Shown one piece after another: positions 8,817 through 17,054 of a stretch of DNA of 54,646 nt. Numbering within the stretch: position 1 is the stretch's first letter; every line of letters starts with the position of its first letter. The DNA comes from JBFKMV01 sp041629655. Lineage in GTDB: Bacteria > Acidobacteriota > Polarisedimenticolia > Polarisedimenticolales > Polarisedimenticolaceae. The position numbers and the translations under genes were made by a program. The stretch is taken from NCBI GenBank assembly GCA_041629655.1, contig JBFKMV010000009.1, positions 1-54,646 on the forward strand, read 5' to 3'. Below the pieces are notes generated by a model. It was not told where the DNA came from, did no database searches, and saw only the letters and a list, made by a program, of their open reading frames with translations.

Positions 8817-11272
8817 GGTCTCACCTCGGCAGACGGCCGGACCTTCACGCCGGCCTGTTCGAAGTAGGCGCGCAGGCGCTCGAACCAGGCGTCGCGGCCT
8901 TCGTCGGAGATGAAGAAGTCGAACGTGTTCGTGGCGCGCTGGCCCTCCATCAGGTCGAGCAGGAATTCGTACACCGCGTTGGCGGCGAACTCTCCGGCCG
9001 CGACATCGGCATTCTGCGCGTCCAGCAGCTCGATGATCGAGACCGCGCCCCGCGAGTAGGCGTCGGTGACCAGCTCGAGGTTGTCGCGCGCCGCGCGCGC
9101 GGCTTCGCGGGCGAGGTCGATCGCCGGGTAGGTCGAGCCGGCCTCGAACAACGCGACACGGATCCTGAGCTCGATCGCCTCCGCCAGCGCCTGTCGCTCC
9201 AGGCGCAGCCCGGCCAGCTCCTGCTGCGCCTTGCGCACCCCGGCCGCGCGGGCGCCGCCGCTCCACAGCGGAAGCGTGGCGGAGAGCGCGATCGACCAGT
9301 CGTCGCGGTCCGCCCGCTCGGGGAAGCCCGGCAGGGCCGCCACGGCCTCCGAGCCGGCGCCGCCCCGGGCGAAGTCGCGGTCGACGTCGCCGCGCAGTCC
9401 GATCTCCGGGGACCAGTACGAGCGTCGCGCGGCGAGCAGCACCCGTTCCTGGGCGGCGACCGCCCGGTCGAGGGCGCGCAGCTCGACCGAGTTGAGCAGC
9501 CCCTGCTCGACCGAGAACTCGCGGAAGATCCGGTACAGCGCCGGGTTGTCGACGTACGGCAGGAGCCGATCGCCGCAGGTGACCAACCAGGATTCCTGGA
9601 GCCCCGGTGACTCGGGAACGAACGGTTCCTCGAGCGGCCGGTGCAGCAGGCGGTTCAGCACCGCCTTGGCGGCGAGCGTGCGGTTCTGGGCCCGGATGAC
9701 CTCGGCGCGATCGGTGGCCAGCCGGCTCTCCCAGCGGTAGACGTCGGCGGCGCCCGAGGCGCCGAGCCGCTCCCGCCGCCGCGCCAGGTCGAGGTGCGAT
9801 TCGGTGAGCCGCGCGTTGTCCCGCTCGACCCGCTCCAGCGTCGCCGCGCGAAGCACGTCGAGGTACGCGGTGGCGGCGGCCAGGGCGATGTCGAGCCGCT
9901 CGGTTTCCCGTTGCCACTCGAGCGACCGCTGGAGCTGCTTCGAGATCCCGAGGTTCGCGAGGGCCGCGTCGGACCACAGCAGCTGCGAGACCGAGAGCCC
10001 GGCGGTGGCCGTACGCTCGGCCTGGCTGCCCAGGCTGGCCCGGGCGCGGTCGGCGTCGATGCCCACGCCTCGCGCGAAGCTCTCGAGCTGTGGGAAGAAC
10101 GGCGAGCGGGCCCGCGAGACGTTCTCGGCACCCGCCGCCACGGCGCGGTCCGTGGCGCGCAGCGAGAGGTTGGCCTGGACCGCCTCGCGCACCGCCTGGT
10201 CGAAGGTCAGCGACCGGGCGTACTCGAGCGGCTCGTCGGCGATCTGGACGGCCTCGACCAGCACGCGCCAGCTCGGGTAGACCCCGGTGGCGCGCGCCGT
10301 GGCCATGTTGACCATCAGCCGCTCCGGCTGTTCGAGCAGCACCGACAGCGTTCCCGCATCTTCACCCATCAGGATGCGCTGGATGTTCAGCGCGACCCGC
10401 CGTCCGATGCGGGTGATCTCGGTCGTCGATCGGGTGCCCGCGAGAATGCCGCGCTCGACCTCGTCCTGGCCCAGGAACGAGAAGCTGGGCAGTCTCCGCG
10501 CGATCAGGCCGTCGACGAGGCGGCCGAACTCCTCCGCGCTCAGCCGCGGCAGCGGCGTCACGTAGACCCCCTCGGCGTCCGCGGGGAGCGCCGCGAGAAT
10601 CGCCTCGGCGCTGTCCTCGCCGGGCACGGTGATCAGCTCGAGCCCCAGGGCGTCCTGCGCGGCCAGCACGTGATCGGGGATCTCGGGGATCATCTCCAGG
10701 AACCAACGGTCGGAAACGATGTGGACCCGGGACAGGCCGATGATCTCCTTGAACTTGCGCAGATCGCGCAGGATGCTGCCCGGCGCCACCAGGTAGTTCA
10801 GGTTGTCGACGCCACTGGCGTCCCGTTCCAGCGGCAGACCCTGCGCCTGGATGTCGAGCGCCCAGGACGCGATGACCGGTTTCGGCAAGTCCGTTCGTCG
10901 TACCAGCTCGTTGGTGCAGAACGGGCCGACCGACACCACGACGTCCACCTCGGGATCCGCCAGCAGGCGGTCCACCGCGCGGCGGATGCCCGCCCGCGTC
11001 CAGTCGGCAGCGACCTGTTTGTCGTCCGGAAACCGGACGTCGAACTGGCGGCGTGTCAGGGCGACCGTCTGCTCGCGGACGGTTTGCAGCAGCTCGTCAC
11101 GGCGTTGCAGCACCACCCGGCCGCTACCCGGCGGCTGCGGTCCGTCGAGCACCACGCCGATCCGCACGACGGGTAGCGGATCGGATGCCGCCGGTGACGG
11201 AATCGACAGCGCCAGCGCAATCAGCGCACACCAGCGAAACACTTCGGCCCTGCCGAGGGTGTCGCGTGACAC
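8813..11272 (-). CDS. Fusion of ABC-type substrate-binding domain and TolC outer-membrane efflux protein
   Basis: An 819-aa protein with a GTG start at 11272 and a probable signal peptide (hydrophobic 14-28, PAAS). Residues about 35-330 fit the ABC substrate-binding (Peripla_BP-like) fold: RIGVVLDGP start, VDVVVSVGPF, KPVIASWALD, and the ending RLMVNMATARATGVYPS. From about 350 the sequence becomes a TolC/OEP protein: LTFDQAVREAVQANLSL, two long helical repeats, ATAYLDVLRA, and AYSRGAVSIIELLDAQNA. Ordinary TolC proteins are about 430-500 aa, so the front half is extra. It is the first gene of the efflux operon. The extra domain could sense or bind the exported compound in the periplasm; this is inference. 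Confidence 0.88.
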   Translation of the reverse strand: MSRDTLGRAEVFRWCALIALALSIPSPAASDPLPVVRIGVVLDGPQPPGSGRVVLQRRDELLQTVREQTVALTRRQFDVRFPDDKQVAADWTRAGIRRAVDRLLADPEVDVVVSVGPFCTNELVRRTDLPKPVIASWALDIQAQGLPLERDASGVDNLNYLVAPGSILRDLRKFKEIIGLSRVHIVSDRWFLEMIPEIPDHVLAAQDALGLELITVPGEDSAEAILAALPADAEGVYVTPLPRLSAEEFGRLVDGLIARRLPSFSFLGQDEVERGILAGTRSTTEITRIGRRVALNIQRILMGEDAGTLSVLLEQPERLMVNMATARATGVYPSWRVLVEAVQIADEPLEYARSLTFDQAVREAVQANLSLRATDRAVAAGAENVSRARSPFFPQLESFARGVGIDADRARASLGSQAERTATAGLSVSQLLWSDAALANLGISKQLQRSLEWQRETERLDIALAAATAYLDVLRAATLERVERDNARLTESHLDLARRRERLGASGAADVYRWESRLATDRAEVIRAQNRTLAAKAVLNRLLHRPLEEPFVPESPGLQESWLVTCGDRLLPYVDNPALYRIFREFSVEQGLLNSVELRALDRAVAAQERVLLAARRSYWSPEIGLRGDVDRDFARGGAGSEAVAALPGFPERADRDDWSIALSATLPLWSGGARAAGVRKAQQELAGLRLERQALAEAIELRIRVALFEAGSTYPAIDLAREAARAARDNLELVTDAYSRGAVSIIELLDAQNADVAAGEFAANAVYEFLLDLMEGQRATNTFDFFISDEGRDAWFERLRAYFEQAGVKVRPSAEVRP

Positions 11273-11304
11273 GTCCGGGTGTCCCCTTCTGTGATGGACT
11301 CCGG

Positions 11305-11333
11305 AGTCTATGGGGATGCCGAGACAGGGTCAA
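11305..11333 (-). promoter_or_regulatory. Sigma70-type promoter of the efflux operon
   Basis: Read on the minus strand, TTGACC (11328-11333) and TAGACT (11305-11310) are separated by exactly 17 bases. The predicted start of transcription near 11298 is about 26 bases before the GTG of the TolC fusion gene. A perfect 12-bp palindrome, GACTCCGGAGTC (11297-11308), overlaps the -10 element and the start site, so it could be an operator. Confidence 0.5.
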
Positions 11334-11354
11334 CCGACCGGGGTTGTCATGAAT

Positions 11355-13118
11355 TCATTCGCCCCGCCGGTCCCGCGCCGTTTCCGAATGGGTCCGCCGT
11401 GCCGCCGCGATGGCCGCCAGCAGCGCATCCCGGCTCGCGCGGACGTCGCCTGCATCGATCCCGTCGCCGCGGCCCGGGAAACGCGCCCATTCCGCGATGC
11501 GCTCCTCGGCGAGCCGCGCCTCCAGCTCCTCCAGTCGCGCCAGCCACGCTGCTGCGACCGCGCGGGCGCGGGGCTGCCGCTCGATCGGCGGCGTGCCGTC
11601 CACGGTGACCCACACGGCTCCGGTGTGCGCGGCGGCGGGGGGCTCCACCGCGCCTTCGGGAAGCCCGGCCAGCACGGCGGCGTTGGTGCCACGTTCCAGC
11701 GCCAGCATGCTCTCCAGGAATCTCCGCGGGGCGATTCGTTTCTCGTCCCGTTTGACACCCCGCGCGCGCAACGCGATCCAGGTCGACCGGTCGATCTCGA
11801 CCGGAGTGTCGAGCGTGATCTCTCCGGCGGACCGCGGTGCCTCGACGACCAGGACCACCTCCCCGGCCCGCACCAGCTCCAGCCGCGTGACCGCGTCGCG
11901 CCGCGGGTCGAACCGCACCCGGCCTTCGATCCGCACCTCGCCCGGCGCCGCCAGCCGCAGCTCGTCTCCGATCGCCGCTCCGCCGACGGTCAGCTCGATC
12001 ACCGGGCCGTTGGTGACGAACGTGCGGCCACGGCTCACGGCCTCGATCCAGCTCTCCGCCGCGAGCGGCCCCTCGACGCGCGCGTAGAACCGCTCGCGTC
12101 CCGGCAGGCCCGGCAGGCACGGGTAGTCGCTGCCGGCGGTGGGCCCGATGCGCAGTCCCAGGTCGAGCGCCTCGTACCAGCGTTCGTAGAACGGCAGCCC
12201 CAGGTTCAACACCTCGATGAAATCGAGCAACCCGGTGTGCCCCCAGACGGCCAGTCCCTCCTCGGCGCCGCCCAGCGCCCAGTGCGCGTAACCGTTGGCC
12301 GCGCCCTGCTCGTGGGCCTCGCGCCACACGCCGTCGTAGAGCGCGTAGCTCGACGGGAGGTCGATGTAACGCCGCGCGCCGAGCACGATCGAGTGGCCGA
12401 GCACGTGGGTGCGCGGGTTCTCCTGGCCCGACAGCAGCATCGTGTCGCCGTCGCGGTACACCGCGCGAGGTCCGAAGCCGTGTTGCGGGGTGATGTGGAC
12501 GTCGCGGGCCAGCCCCATCTGGAGCAGGTTGGCGACGTGGATGTCCTCGGCCCGCATCCAGATCGCGATCGCCGGATCGAAGCGCGGGTGCGGACGCTGG
12601 ATGTGCAGGTGATCGTCCGCGCCGTACCAGCCCGCGGCGGGAAGATCGGCCCAGCGAACCAGCTCCAGCTCGACCCGGCGCGTCTCGCCCGGGGCGACCT
12701 CGAACCCGGCCCGGGCGCGCTCGTACTCGATGCCCTTGGTGGCGCTGACCGTGTAACGACCGGCGGGCAGGCCGGCGGTGATCGTGCCACCGGCGTAGAA
12801 CTCCGTCCGTCCGGTGTAGGGGTTGGCGATCCCGCGCCGGCGTTTCGCCAGCGCCTGGAGCTGCGCCGTCCACGGAACCCAGTTGTGCCAGGGGACGTTC
12901 CGGCAATCGTCGAAGATCATCAGCGCCCGGTCGGGGACGATCGTGGCGCCGTCCGCGGACGTCAGCTCGATCCGCGCGGGAGTCGGCTCGCCGGTCGAGG
13001 CGTCCCGGATCGCCAGCTCGAGCGTGCCCGGGGCCACGGCGGAACGGTCGGCGGCGGGGTCGCCCCCGCACGCGCCGAGCAGCGCCAGCACGAGCAACAC
13101 GAAGCCGAAACGCTTCAC
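11355..13118 (-). CDS. CehA/McbA-like PHP-fold metallohydrolase lipoprotein
   Basis: A 587-aa protein. The start is GTG 13118, which overlaps the TGA of the upstream gene (GTGA). The N-terminus is a lipoprotein signal with LGAC (Cys17). Residues about 30-170 form a beta-sandwich/carboxypeptidase-regulatory-like region (IRDASTGEPTPARIEL). The PHP-like metal-binding region contains GADDHLHIQRPHPRFDP (an HxH pair), and later ALGGAEEGLAVWGHTG and IGPTAGSDYP. These fit the CehA/McbA family of metal-dependent hydrolases. The substrate is unknown. It sits in a two-gene operon with a small membrane protein. Confidence 0.75.
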   Translation of the reverse strand: MKRFGFVLLVLALLGACGGDPAADRSAVAPGTLELAIRDASTGEPTPARIELTSADGATIVPDRALMIFDDCRNVPWHNWVPWTAQLQALAKRRRGIANPYTGRTEFYAGGTITAGLPAGRYTVSATKGIEYERARAGFEVAPGETRRVELELVRWADLPAAGWYGADDHLHIQRPHPRFDPAIAIWMRAEDIHVANLLQMGLARDVHITPQHGFGPRAVYRDGDTMLLSGQENPRTHVLGHSIVLGARRYIDLPSSYALYDGVWREAHEQGAANGYAHWALGGAEEGLAVWGHTGLLDFIEVLNLGLPFYERWYEALDLGLRIGPTAGSDYPCLPGLPGRERFYARVEGPLAAESWIEAVSRGRTFVTNGPVIELTVGGAAIGDELRLAAPGEVRIEGRVRFDPRRDAVTRLELVRAGEVVLVVEAPRSAGEITLDTPVEIDRSTWIALRARGVKRDEKRIAPRRFLESMLALERGTNAAVLAGLPEGAVEPPAAAHTGAVWVTVDGTPPIERQPRARAVAAAWLARLEELEARLAEERIAEWARFPGRGDGIDAGDVRASRDALLAAIAAARRTHSETARDRRGE

Positions 13119-13564
13119 GACGCCGCGTCCCTCGCGCGCTTCGTCCACCAGCCGGCGCACGCGGCCGCGGCGATCGTGACGGCCGCCGCGACGGTGGCGA
13201 GCGCCGCATCGACGACGGTCCATCCTCCACGGGGACCCCGCAGGTGCAGCGTCAGCCACACCACGACCGCGGCCAGCGCGACAGCGGAGCCGATGAGCGC
13301 CCGGGGAATCGACCTCCGGCCGCGGAACCGCAGCGCGGCCGTGGCCGCCAGCGGGGTGGCCAGCAGCGCGAGGGACGCCGCGTCGGTCCCGGCGGACAGT
13401 GCGAGCAGCAGCTCCGCCGACACCAGCAGGACGAGCGTCGCCGCCACGGCGGCCCGCGCATCGGCCCACGCCCGGGTCGAGGTCAGTCCGCGCAGCCGGG
13501 CCACGCCCGCCGCCAGCACGGCTGCGACGACGGCCATCACCCCGAGACTCGTCAGCGTGACCAT
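13115..13564 (-). CDS. Small multi-pass membrane protein, unknown function
   Basis: A 149-aa hydrophobic protein with an ATG start at 13564. About four TM helices are visible: LTSLGVMAVVAAVLAAGVA, AAVAATLVLLVSAELLLAL, ALIGSAVALAAVVVWLTLH and VVDAALATVAAAVTIAAAA. I do not recognise the family. Its TGA overlaps the GTG of the metallohydrolase lipoprotein, so the two are translated together. Its start lies only 36 bases from the divergent methyltransferase start. Confidence 0.7.
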   Translation of the reverse strand: MVTLTSLGVMAVVAAVLAAGVARLRGLTSTRAWADARAAVAATLVLLVSAELLLALSAGTDAASLALLATPLAATAALRFRGRRSIPRALIGSAVALAAVVVWLTLHLRGPRGGWTVVDAALATVAAAVTIAAAACAGWWTKRARDAAS

Positions 13565-13600
13565 GGACGACCCTCATGGTACTCGCTACGATGAGAGGCA

Positions 13601-14407
13601 ATGCCCTGGCGCTCCTGGCTCAACGCCGAGATCTATGACCGGTTCGTCCGCGAGCAGCGGATCTACGGCTGGCTCAACCGTGAGCTGGTCGGCCTGGCCG
13701 CGATCCCCGGCGCGGCGCGGATCCTCGACCTCGGCTGCGGCACCGGCGCCACGACGCTGGCCTGCCTGCCGGGGATGGACGCCCGCGCCGAGATCGTCGG
13801 CATCGACGCCTCGGAGGAAATGGTCCGGGTCGCGCGCGCCAACGTGCTCGACCCGCGCGCGCGTTTCGAGGTCGGGGCGGCAGCGGAGGCCGGTCGGCTC
13901 GAGGGAACGTTCGACCGGATCGTCTGCAACGCGGCGTTCTGGCAGTTTCCCGCCGCGGGGCCGGTGCTCGAGGCGCTGGCGCGCCGCGCCACCCCGGGCT
14001 GCCGCCTGGTGTTCAACGTTCCCGCCGAGCGCGTCGTCGGCGAGGGGACGACGATCCACCCGTTCCAGGTCGCGCTGCGCGCGCAGATCGAGACCGAGCT
14101 CGGCCGGCGCTTCGAAGGCGTGCCGGTGCTGCTCGACCGGGAGCGCCTCGAGGCGACCGCGGCCGAGCACGGGTTCGCGCTGACCGGCGTCGAGCGACGC
14201 GTCTATCGCGGGCTGCAACAGGAGCTGATGGAGCTGATGTCGATCCCGGCGATGATCGGGCCGTTGACCTCCGGGCTCGACGACGCGCAGCGGGAGGCGG
14301 CGCTGCGCCGCGCCCGGGAGCGTTCGAATCCCGAGCTCGAGGTCCGCGTGCCGTGGCTGTACTTCATCCTGGAGCGCCGCCCGGATCGGGCAACCCACAG
14401 CCCCTGA
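13601..14407 (+). CDS. Class I SAM-dependent methyltransferase
   Basis: A 268-aa protein starting at ATG 13601 after GAGAGG. Motif I of the SAM-binding Rossmann fold is clear (RILDLGCGTGATT, about 40-52). The acidic ribose-binding position follows in EIVGIDASEEMV, and motif IV-like sequence in FDRIVCNAAFWQFPAA. It should transfer a methyl group from S-adenosylmethionine to an unidentified small molecule or polyketide-like substrate in the cytoplasm. The gene is divergent from the membrane protein/metallohydrolase operon. Its last 44 bases overlap the 3' end of the convergent alpha/beta hydrolase gene. Confidence 0.85.
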   Translation: MPWRSWLNAEIYDRFVREQRIYGWLNRELVGLAAIPGAARILDLGCGTGATTLACLPGMDARAEIVGIDASEEMVRVARANVLDPRARFEVGAAAEAGRLEGTFDRIVCNAAFWQFPAAGPVLEALARRATPGCRLVFNVPAERVVGEGTTIHPFQVALRAQIETELGRRFEGVPVLLDRERLEATAAEHGFALTGVERRVYRGLQQELMELMSIPAMIGPLTSGLDDAQREAALRRARERSNPELEVRVPWLYFILERRPDRATHSP

Positions 14408-15212
14408 GGAAGGCCAGCATTGTCCGGGCCACCGGCTCCGCGTCGCTGGCGAACGGAACGTGGCCGAGCTCCGGGAGCAGCTCCACCCGCGAGCCCGCGG
14501 TGGCCGCCGCGATGCGGGCGGCCGCGGCCGGCGGGCCGATCCGGTCGGCGTCGCCGCTGACGATCAGCACCGGACAGCGGGGCCGGCAGGCGGGCACGGG
14601 CCCCGCCAGCACGCGCCGCAGCTGTCCGTGGAGCGCGGTGTAGCTCGCCGGCGGGCGCAGCCGCGCCAGCACCATCGCGGCGACCAGCTCCGGGGAAGGG
14701 TCCGCCGGAACGTCCGTGGTACAGAAGTCGAGCAGCTCCTTGCGCAACCATCGCTCGCGGCCGCGACCCGTCGTCGCCGAGGCAGGCGAAGCGCGGGGGG
14801 GCGGCCACGAGGCCGGCTGCTCGGCGGCGGCCGGCGGCGAGATCAGCACCGCCGCGCGCGGCGTGATGCGGTCGTCGCGCAGCAGCTCGCGCACGATCCA
14901 TGCCCCCAGCGAGTGGCCGGCCACGATCGGCGGCGGCGGCTCGAGCGCCTCCAACCAGCGCCCGGTGCGCTCCAGCAACTGCGACAGGTCCGGCAGCCCC
15001 GCGCCCTCGTCGTGGCTGCGTCCGTGCCCGGGCAGGTCGGGCAGCCAGACCTCGAACGAGCTCGACAGCGGGAGCGCCAGCGGCAGCATCACGTGATGGT
15101 CGAGCCCGGGCCCGCCGTGCAGCAGCAGCAGTCGCGGACCGCTCCCCAGCCGCCGCACGTATAGCGTCTGCCCCCCCGAACGGACGCTCGTGGGGACCGG
15201 AAGCTCGGTCAC
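14364..15212 (-). CDS. Alpha/beta hydrolase
   Basis: A 282-aa protein. I start it at GTG 15212, which overlaps the upstream TGA as GTGA. It shows the oxyanion-hole stretch LLLHGGPGLDHH (about 29-40), the nucleophile elbow GHSLG (Ser101), a late Asp in SGDADRIGP and the His in LGHVPFASD near the C-terminus, completing a Ser-Asp-His triad. There is no signal peptide. It is likely an esterase/lipase or related hydrolase acting in the cytoplasm; the substrate is not evident. It follows the polysaccharide deacetylase gene in one operon. Confidence 0.87.
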   Translation of the reverse strand: MTELPVPTSVRSGGQTLYVRRLGSGPRLLLLHGGPGLDHHVMLPLALPLSSSFEVWLPDLPGHGRSHDEGAGLPDLSQLLERTGRWLEALEPPPPIVAGHSLGAWIVRELLRDDRITPRAAVLISPPAAAEQPASWPPPRASPASATTGRGRERWLRKELLDFCTTDVPADPSPELVAAMVLARLRPPASYTALHGQLRRVLAGPVPACRPRCPVLIVSGDADRIGPPAAAARIAAATAGSRVELLPELGHVPFASDAEPVARTMLAFLRGCGLPDPGGAPG

Positions 15213-16192
15213 GGCCCGGGCTCTGCGGCTTGTCGTACCCACGCCGGCACCTCCGGCTCGCCGGCAAGCGTCGAGCGATCCACGTCGCGCGTCAGCGCCC
15301 AGCGGTGGAGCCACGTGATCCCGCCGGAGCCGGTGTAGCGGTCCGCGCTGCGGTACGCCGGGTCCTCGAGCGCCTCGTCCAGGGACACGAAGCGATAGCC
15401 GCGGCGTTCCAGCATCCCCAGCAGGCCGTCCAGCCGGTCCGCGTTCAGCGCGTAGGCGTGGATCAACAGCACCTGCGGGATCTCGCGGTCGAACAGCCGG
15501 CGCGACTGGTCCTCGTAGTACGCGACCACCGCCTCCATGTAGACCAGGTAGGCGTCGCCGAGCCGTCGCATCGCCTCCCGGTCGCCGGCCTCGTAGGCGC
15601 GGGCGTAGGCCCCGCCGAAAACCCACTCCGAGTTGTCCACGGTCACCGGCGCCACGCGGTAGCCCCGTTCGGCGAGAAACGCCTCCACGGCCCGGCGCGT
15701 TTCCGGATCCCGGCCGGTGTGGAGGAACGGGTGGCGGAAGTAGCGCGGCGCCAGTCCGCGGGCGGCCAGCAGCGGACGGGTCACGCGCTCCCCGCGCCCC
15801 ACATCGCGGAGGAACTCCGCAAGTGGCACGCGGTGCAGGTCCGGGTGCGAGTAGGTGTGGTTGCCCAGCTCGAGCCCCGCCTCGAGCCACTGCTCGAGCA
15901 ACGCCACGCGCCGGGGGTCGAGCGTGCCGTCCCGCTCCAGCCGGTTCTCGTTGACGAACCCGATCGCCGGGACGCCGTGCCCGGCCAGGGCGGCGAGCAG
16001 GCCGGCCGTGATCCGGCGCTGGGCCTCGATGCCGTGACGGTTCGGCGGCGCCACCGGCAGGTCGTCGATCGTGACCGCGATCCGGCGCACGGGCCCGGGT
16101 TCCGGCGGGCCCTCGCCGCCGGCGGCGCATGCCGGGAGCAGCAACACCGCGGCCAGACAGGCGCCGCGGCGCGTTTTCGACCTCTTCCGCAT
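15209..16192 (-). CDS. Polysaccharide deacetylase family lipoprotein
   Basis: A 327-aa protein. An upstream in-frame start exists, but ATG 16192 is preferred because AGAAGG precedes it and it opens a lipoprotein signal (MRKRSKTRR, hydrophobic core, LPAC with Cys22). NodB-type motifs are visible: AVTIDDLP (catalytic Asp region, 39-46) and NHTYSH (metal-binding His112 and His116). A further segment, RYFRHPFLHTG, matches the motif-3 Arg/Pro region. It should remove acetyl groups from an envelope or extracellular polysaccharide. It is co-transcribed with the downstream alpha/beta hydrolase. Confidence 0.85.
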   Translation of the reverse strand: MRKRSKTRRGACLAAVLLLPACAAGGEGPPEPGPVRRIAVTIDDLPVAPPNRHGIEAQRRITAGLLAALAGHGVPAIGFVNENRLERDGTLDPRRVALLEQWLEAGLELGNHTYSHPDLHRVPLAEFLRDVGRGERVTRPLLAARGLAPRYFRHPFLHTGRDPETRRAVEAFLAERGYRVAPVTVDNSEWVFGGAYARAYEAGDREAMRRLGDAYLVYMEAVVAYYEDQSRRLFDREIPQVLLIHAYALNADRLDGLLGMLERRGYRFVSLDEALEDPAYRSADRYTGSGGITWLHRWALTRDVDRSTLAGEPEVPAWVRQAAEPGP

Positions 16193-16213
16193 GGGTCCGC
16201 CCTTCTCAGGCGG

Positions 16214-16219
16214 ATTATA
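16214..16219 (-). promoter_or_regulatory. Perfect -10 element (TATAAT) before the deacetylase gene
   Basis: On the minus strand TATAAT stands 22 bases upstream of the preferred ATG. No convincing -35 element is seen at 16-18 bases. The transcript leader would be short, just enough to hold the AGAAGG ribosome binding site. Confidence 0.4.
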
Positions 16220-16290
16220 CGAGCGCCGGGCATCCGCGCGGCGTACCTTCCGGTTTCGGACACCGGGAAAACGCACAAAGGGGGTCAGAG

Positions 16291-17007
16291 ATGCGATCGC
16301 TTCACCGCACCGCCGTGCTGGGCGCCGTCTTGCTGCTGGCCGTCGCGCCGGCCGCGGCCGAGACCGTGACGCTGGAACCCGTCCACGACGCGACGTTGAT
16401 CGAGGATCCCGACGGCGCGCGGGCCAACGGCGCGGGCTGGTTCTTCTTCATCGGGCGCACCAGCCAGCAGCAGAACAGCCTGCGCCGGGCCTTGCTGCGC
16501 TTCGACGTCGCCGGCGCGGTTCCGCGCCAGGCGATCATCGAGCAGGTCTCGCTGACGCTGTTCATGTCCACGGCCAACGTCGCCCCGCACGAGGCGCGGC
16601 TGCACCGCGTGATGGGAGACTGGAACGAGGGACCGTCGTTCGCCGCCGGTGGCGGTGGCGCCCCGTCGCAAACCGGCGACGTGACGTGGCTGCACACGTT
16701 CTACGACGTGGAGTTCTGGCAGCACGCGGGAGGCTGGTTCATCGGGCGGACCAGCGCGCGGCTGGAGATCGTCGACGACGGTTTCTACACCTTCGACAGC
16801 AACCCGCACCTGGTCCAGGACGTACGGCTGTGGAAGATGGCCCCGCAGCGCAACTTCGGCTGGATCCTGATCGGCGACGAGACGACGCGACAGTCGGCGA
16901 AATCGTTCGTGAGCCGCGAGTTTCCGGATGCGACGCTGCGGCCGCAGCTCGAGATCACCTACCGCATGCCGGGCGAGCGGCCCTCGCGCGCGCGGATCGC
17001 ACGCTGA
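16291..17007 (+). CDS. Secreted DNRLRE-domain protein
   Basis: A 238-aa protein beginning at ATG 16291 after AAAGGGGG, with a signal peptide (MRSLHRTAVLGAVLLLAVA, cleavage near AAAE). The mature part is a DNRLRE-type beta-sandwich: repeated blocks such as LRRALLRFDVAG, RLHRVMGDWNEG, DVTWLHTFYDVEFW, NFGWILIGDE and a final LEITY. The same blocks occur in the same order in the first ~245 residues of the convergent multicopper oxidase, so the two share a module. It is probably an extracellular structural or carbohydrate-associated protein. It is divergent from the deacetylase gene. Confidence 0.75.
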   Translation: MRSLHRTAVLGAVLLLAVAPAAAETVTLEPVHDATLIEDPDGARANGAGWFFFIGRTSQQQNSLRRALLRFDVAGAVPRQAIIEQVSLTLFMSTANVAPHEARLHRVMGDWNEGPSFAAGGGGAPSQTGDVTWLHTFYDVEFWQHAGGWFIGRTSARLEIVDDGFYTFDSNPHLVQDVRLWKMAPQRNFGWILIGDETTRQSAKSFVSREFPDATLRPQLEITYRMPGERPSRARIAR

Positions 17008-17013
17008 CGTGAA

Positions 17014-17037
17014 GAGGCCGCCCCGCGGGGCGGCCTC
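17014..17037. terminator. Bidirectional hairpin between convergent genes
   Basis: A perfect 24-base palindrome (GAGGCCGCCCC, then GC, then the reverse complement of the first 11 bases) lies between the DNRLRE gene stop at 17007 and the multicopper oxidase stop at 17055. It can form a very stable hairpin on either strand. No clear T-tract follows, so it may act as a Rho-assisted or two-way terminator. Confidence 0.65.
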
Positions 17038-17054
17038 CTCGCTCGCGTTTTCCG

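Noticed and set aside
14320..14335. tRNA T-arm-like GTTCGAATCC
   Set aside because: It lies inside the methyltransferase coding sequence, with no matching acceptor or anticodon arms.
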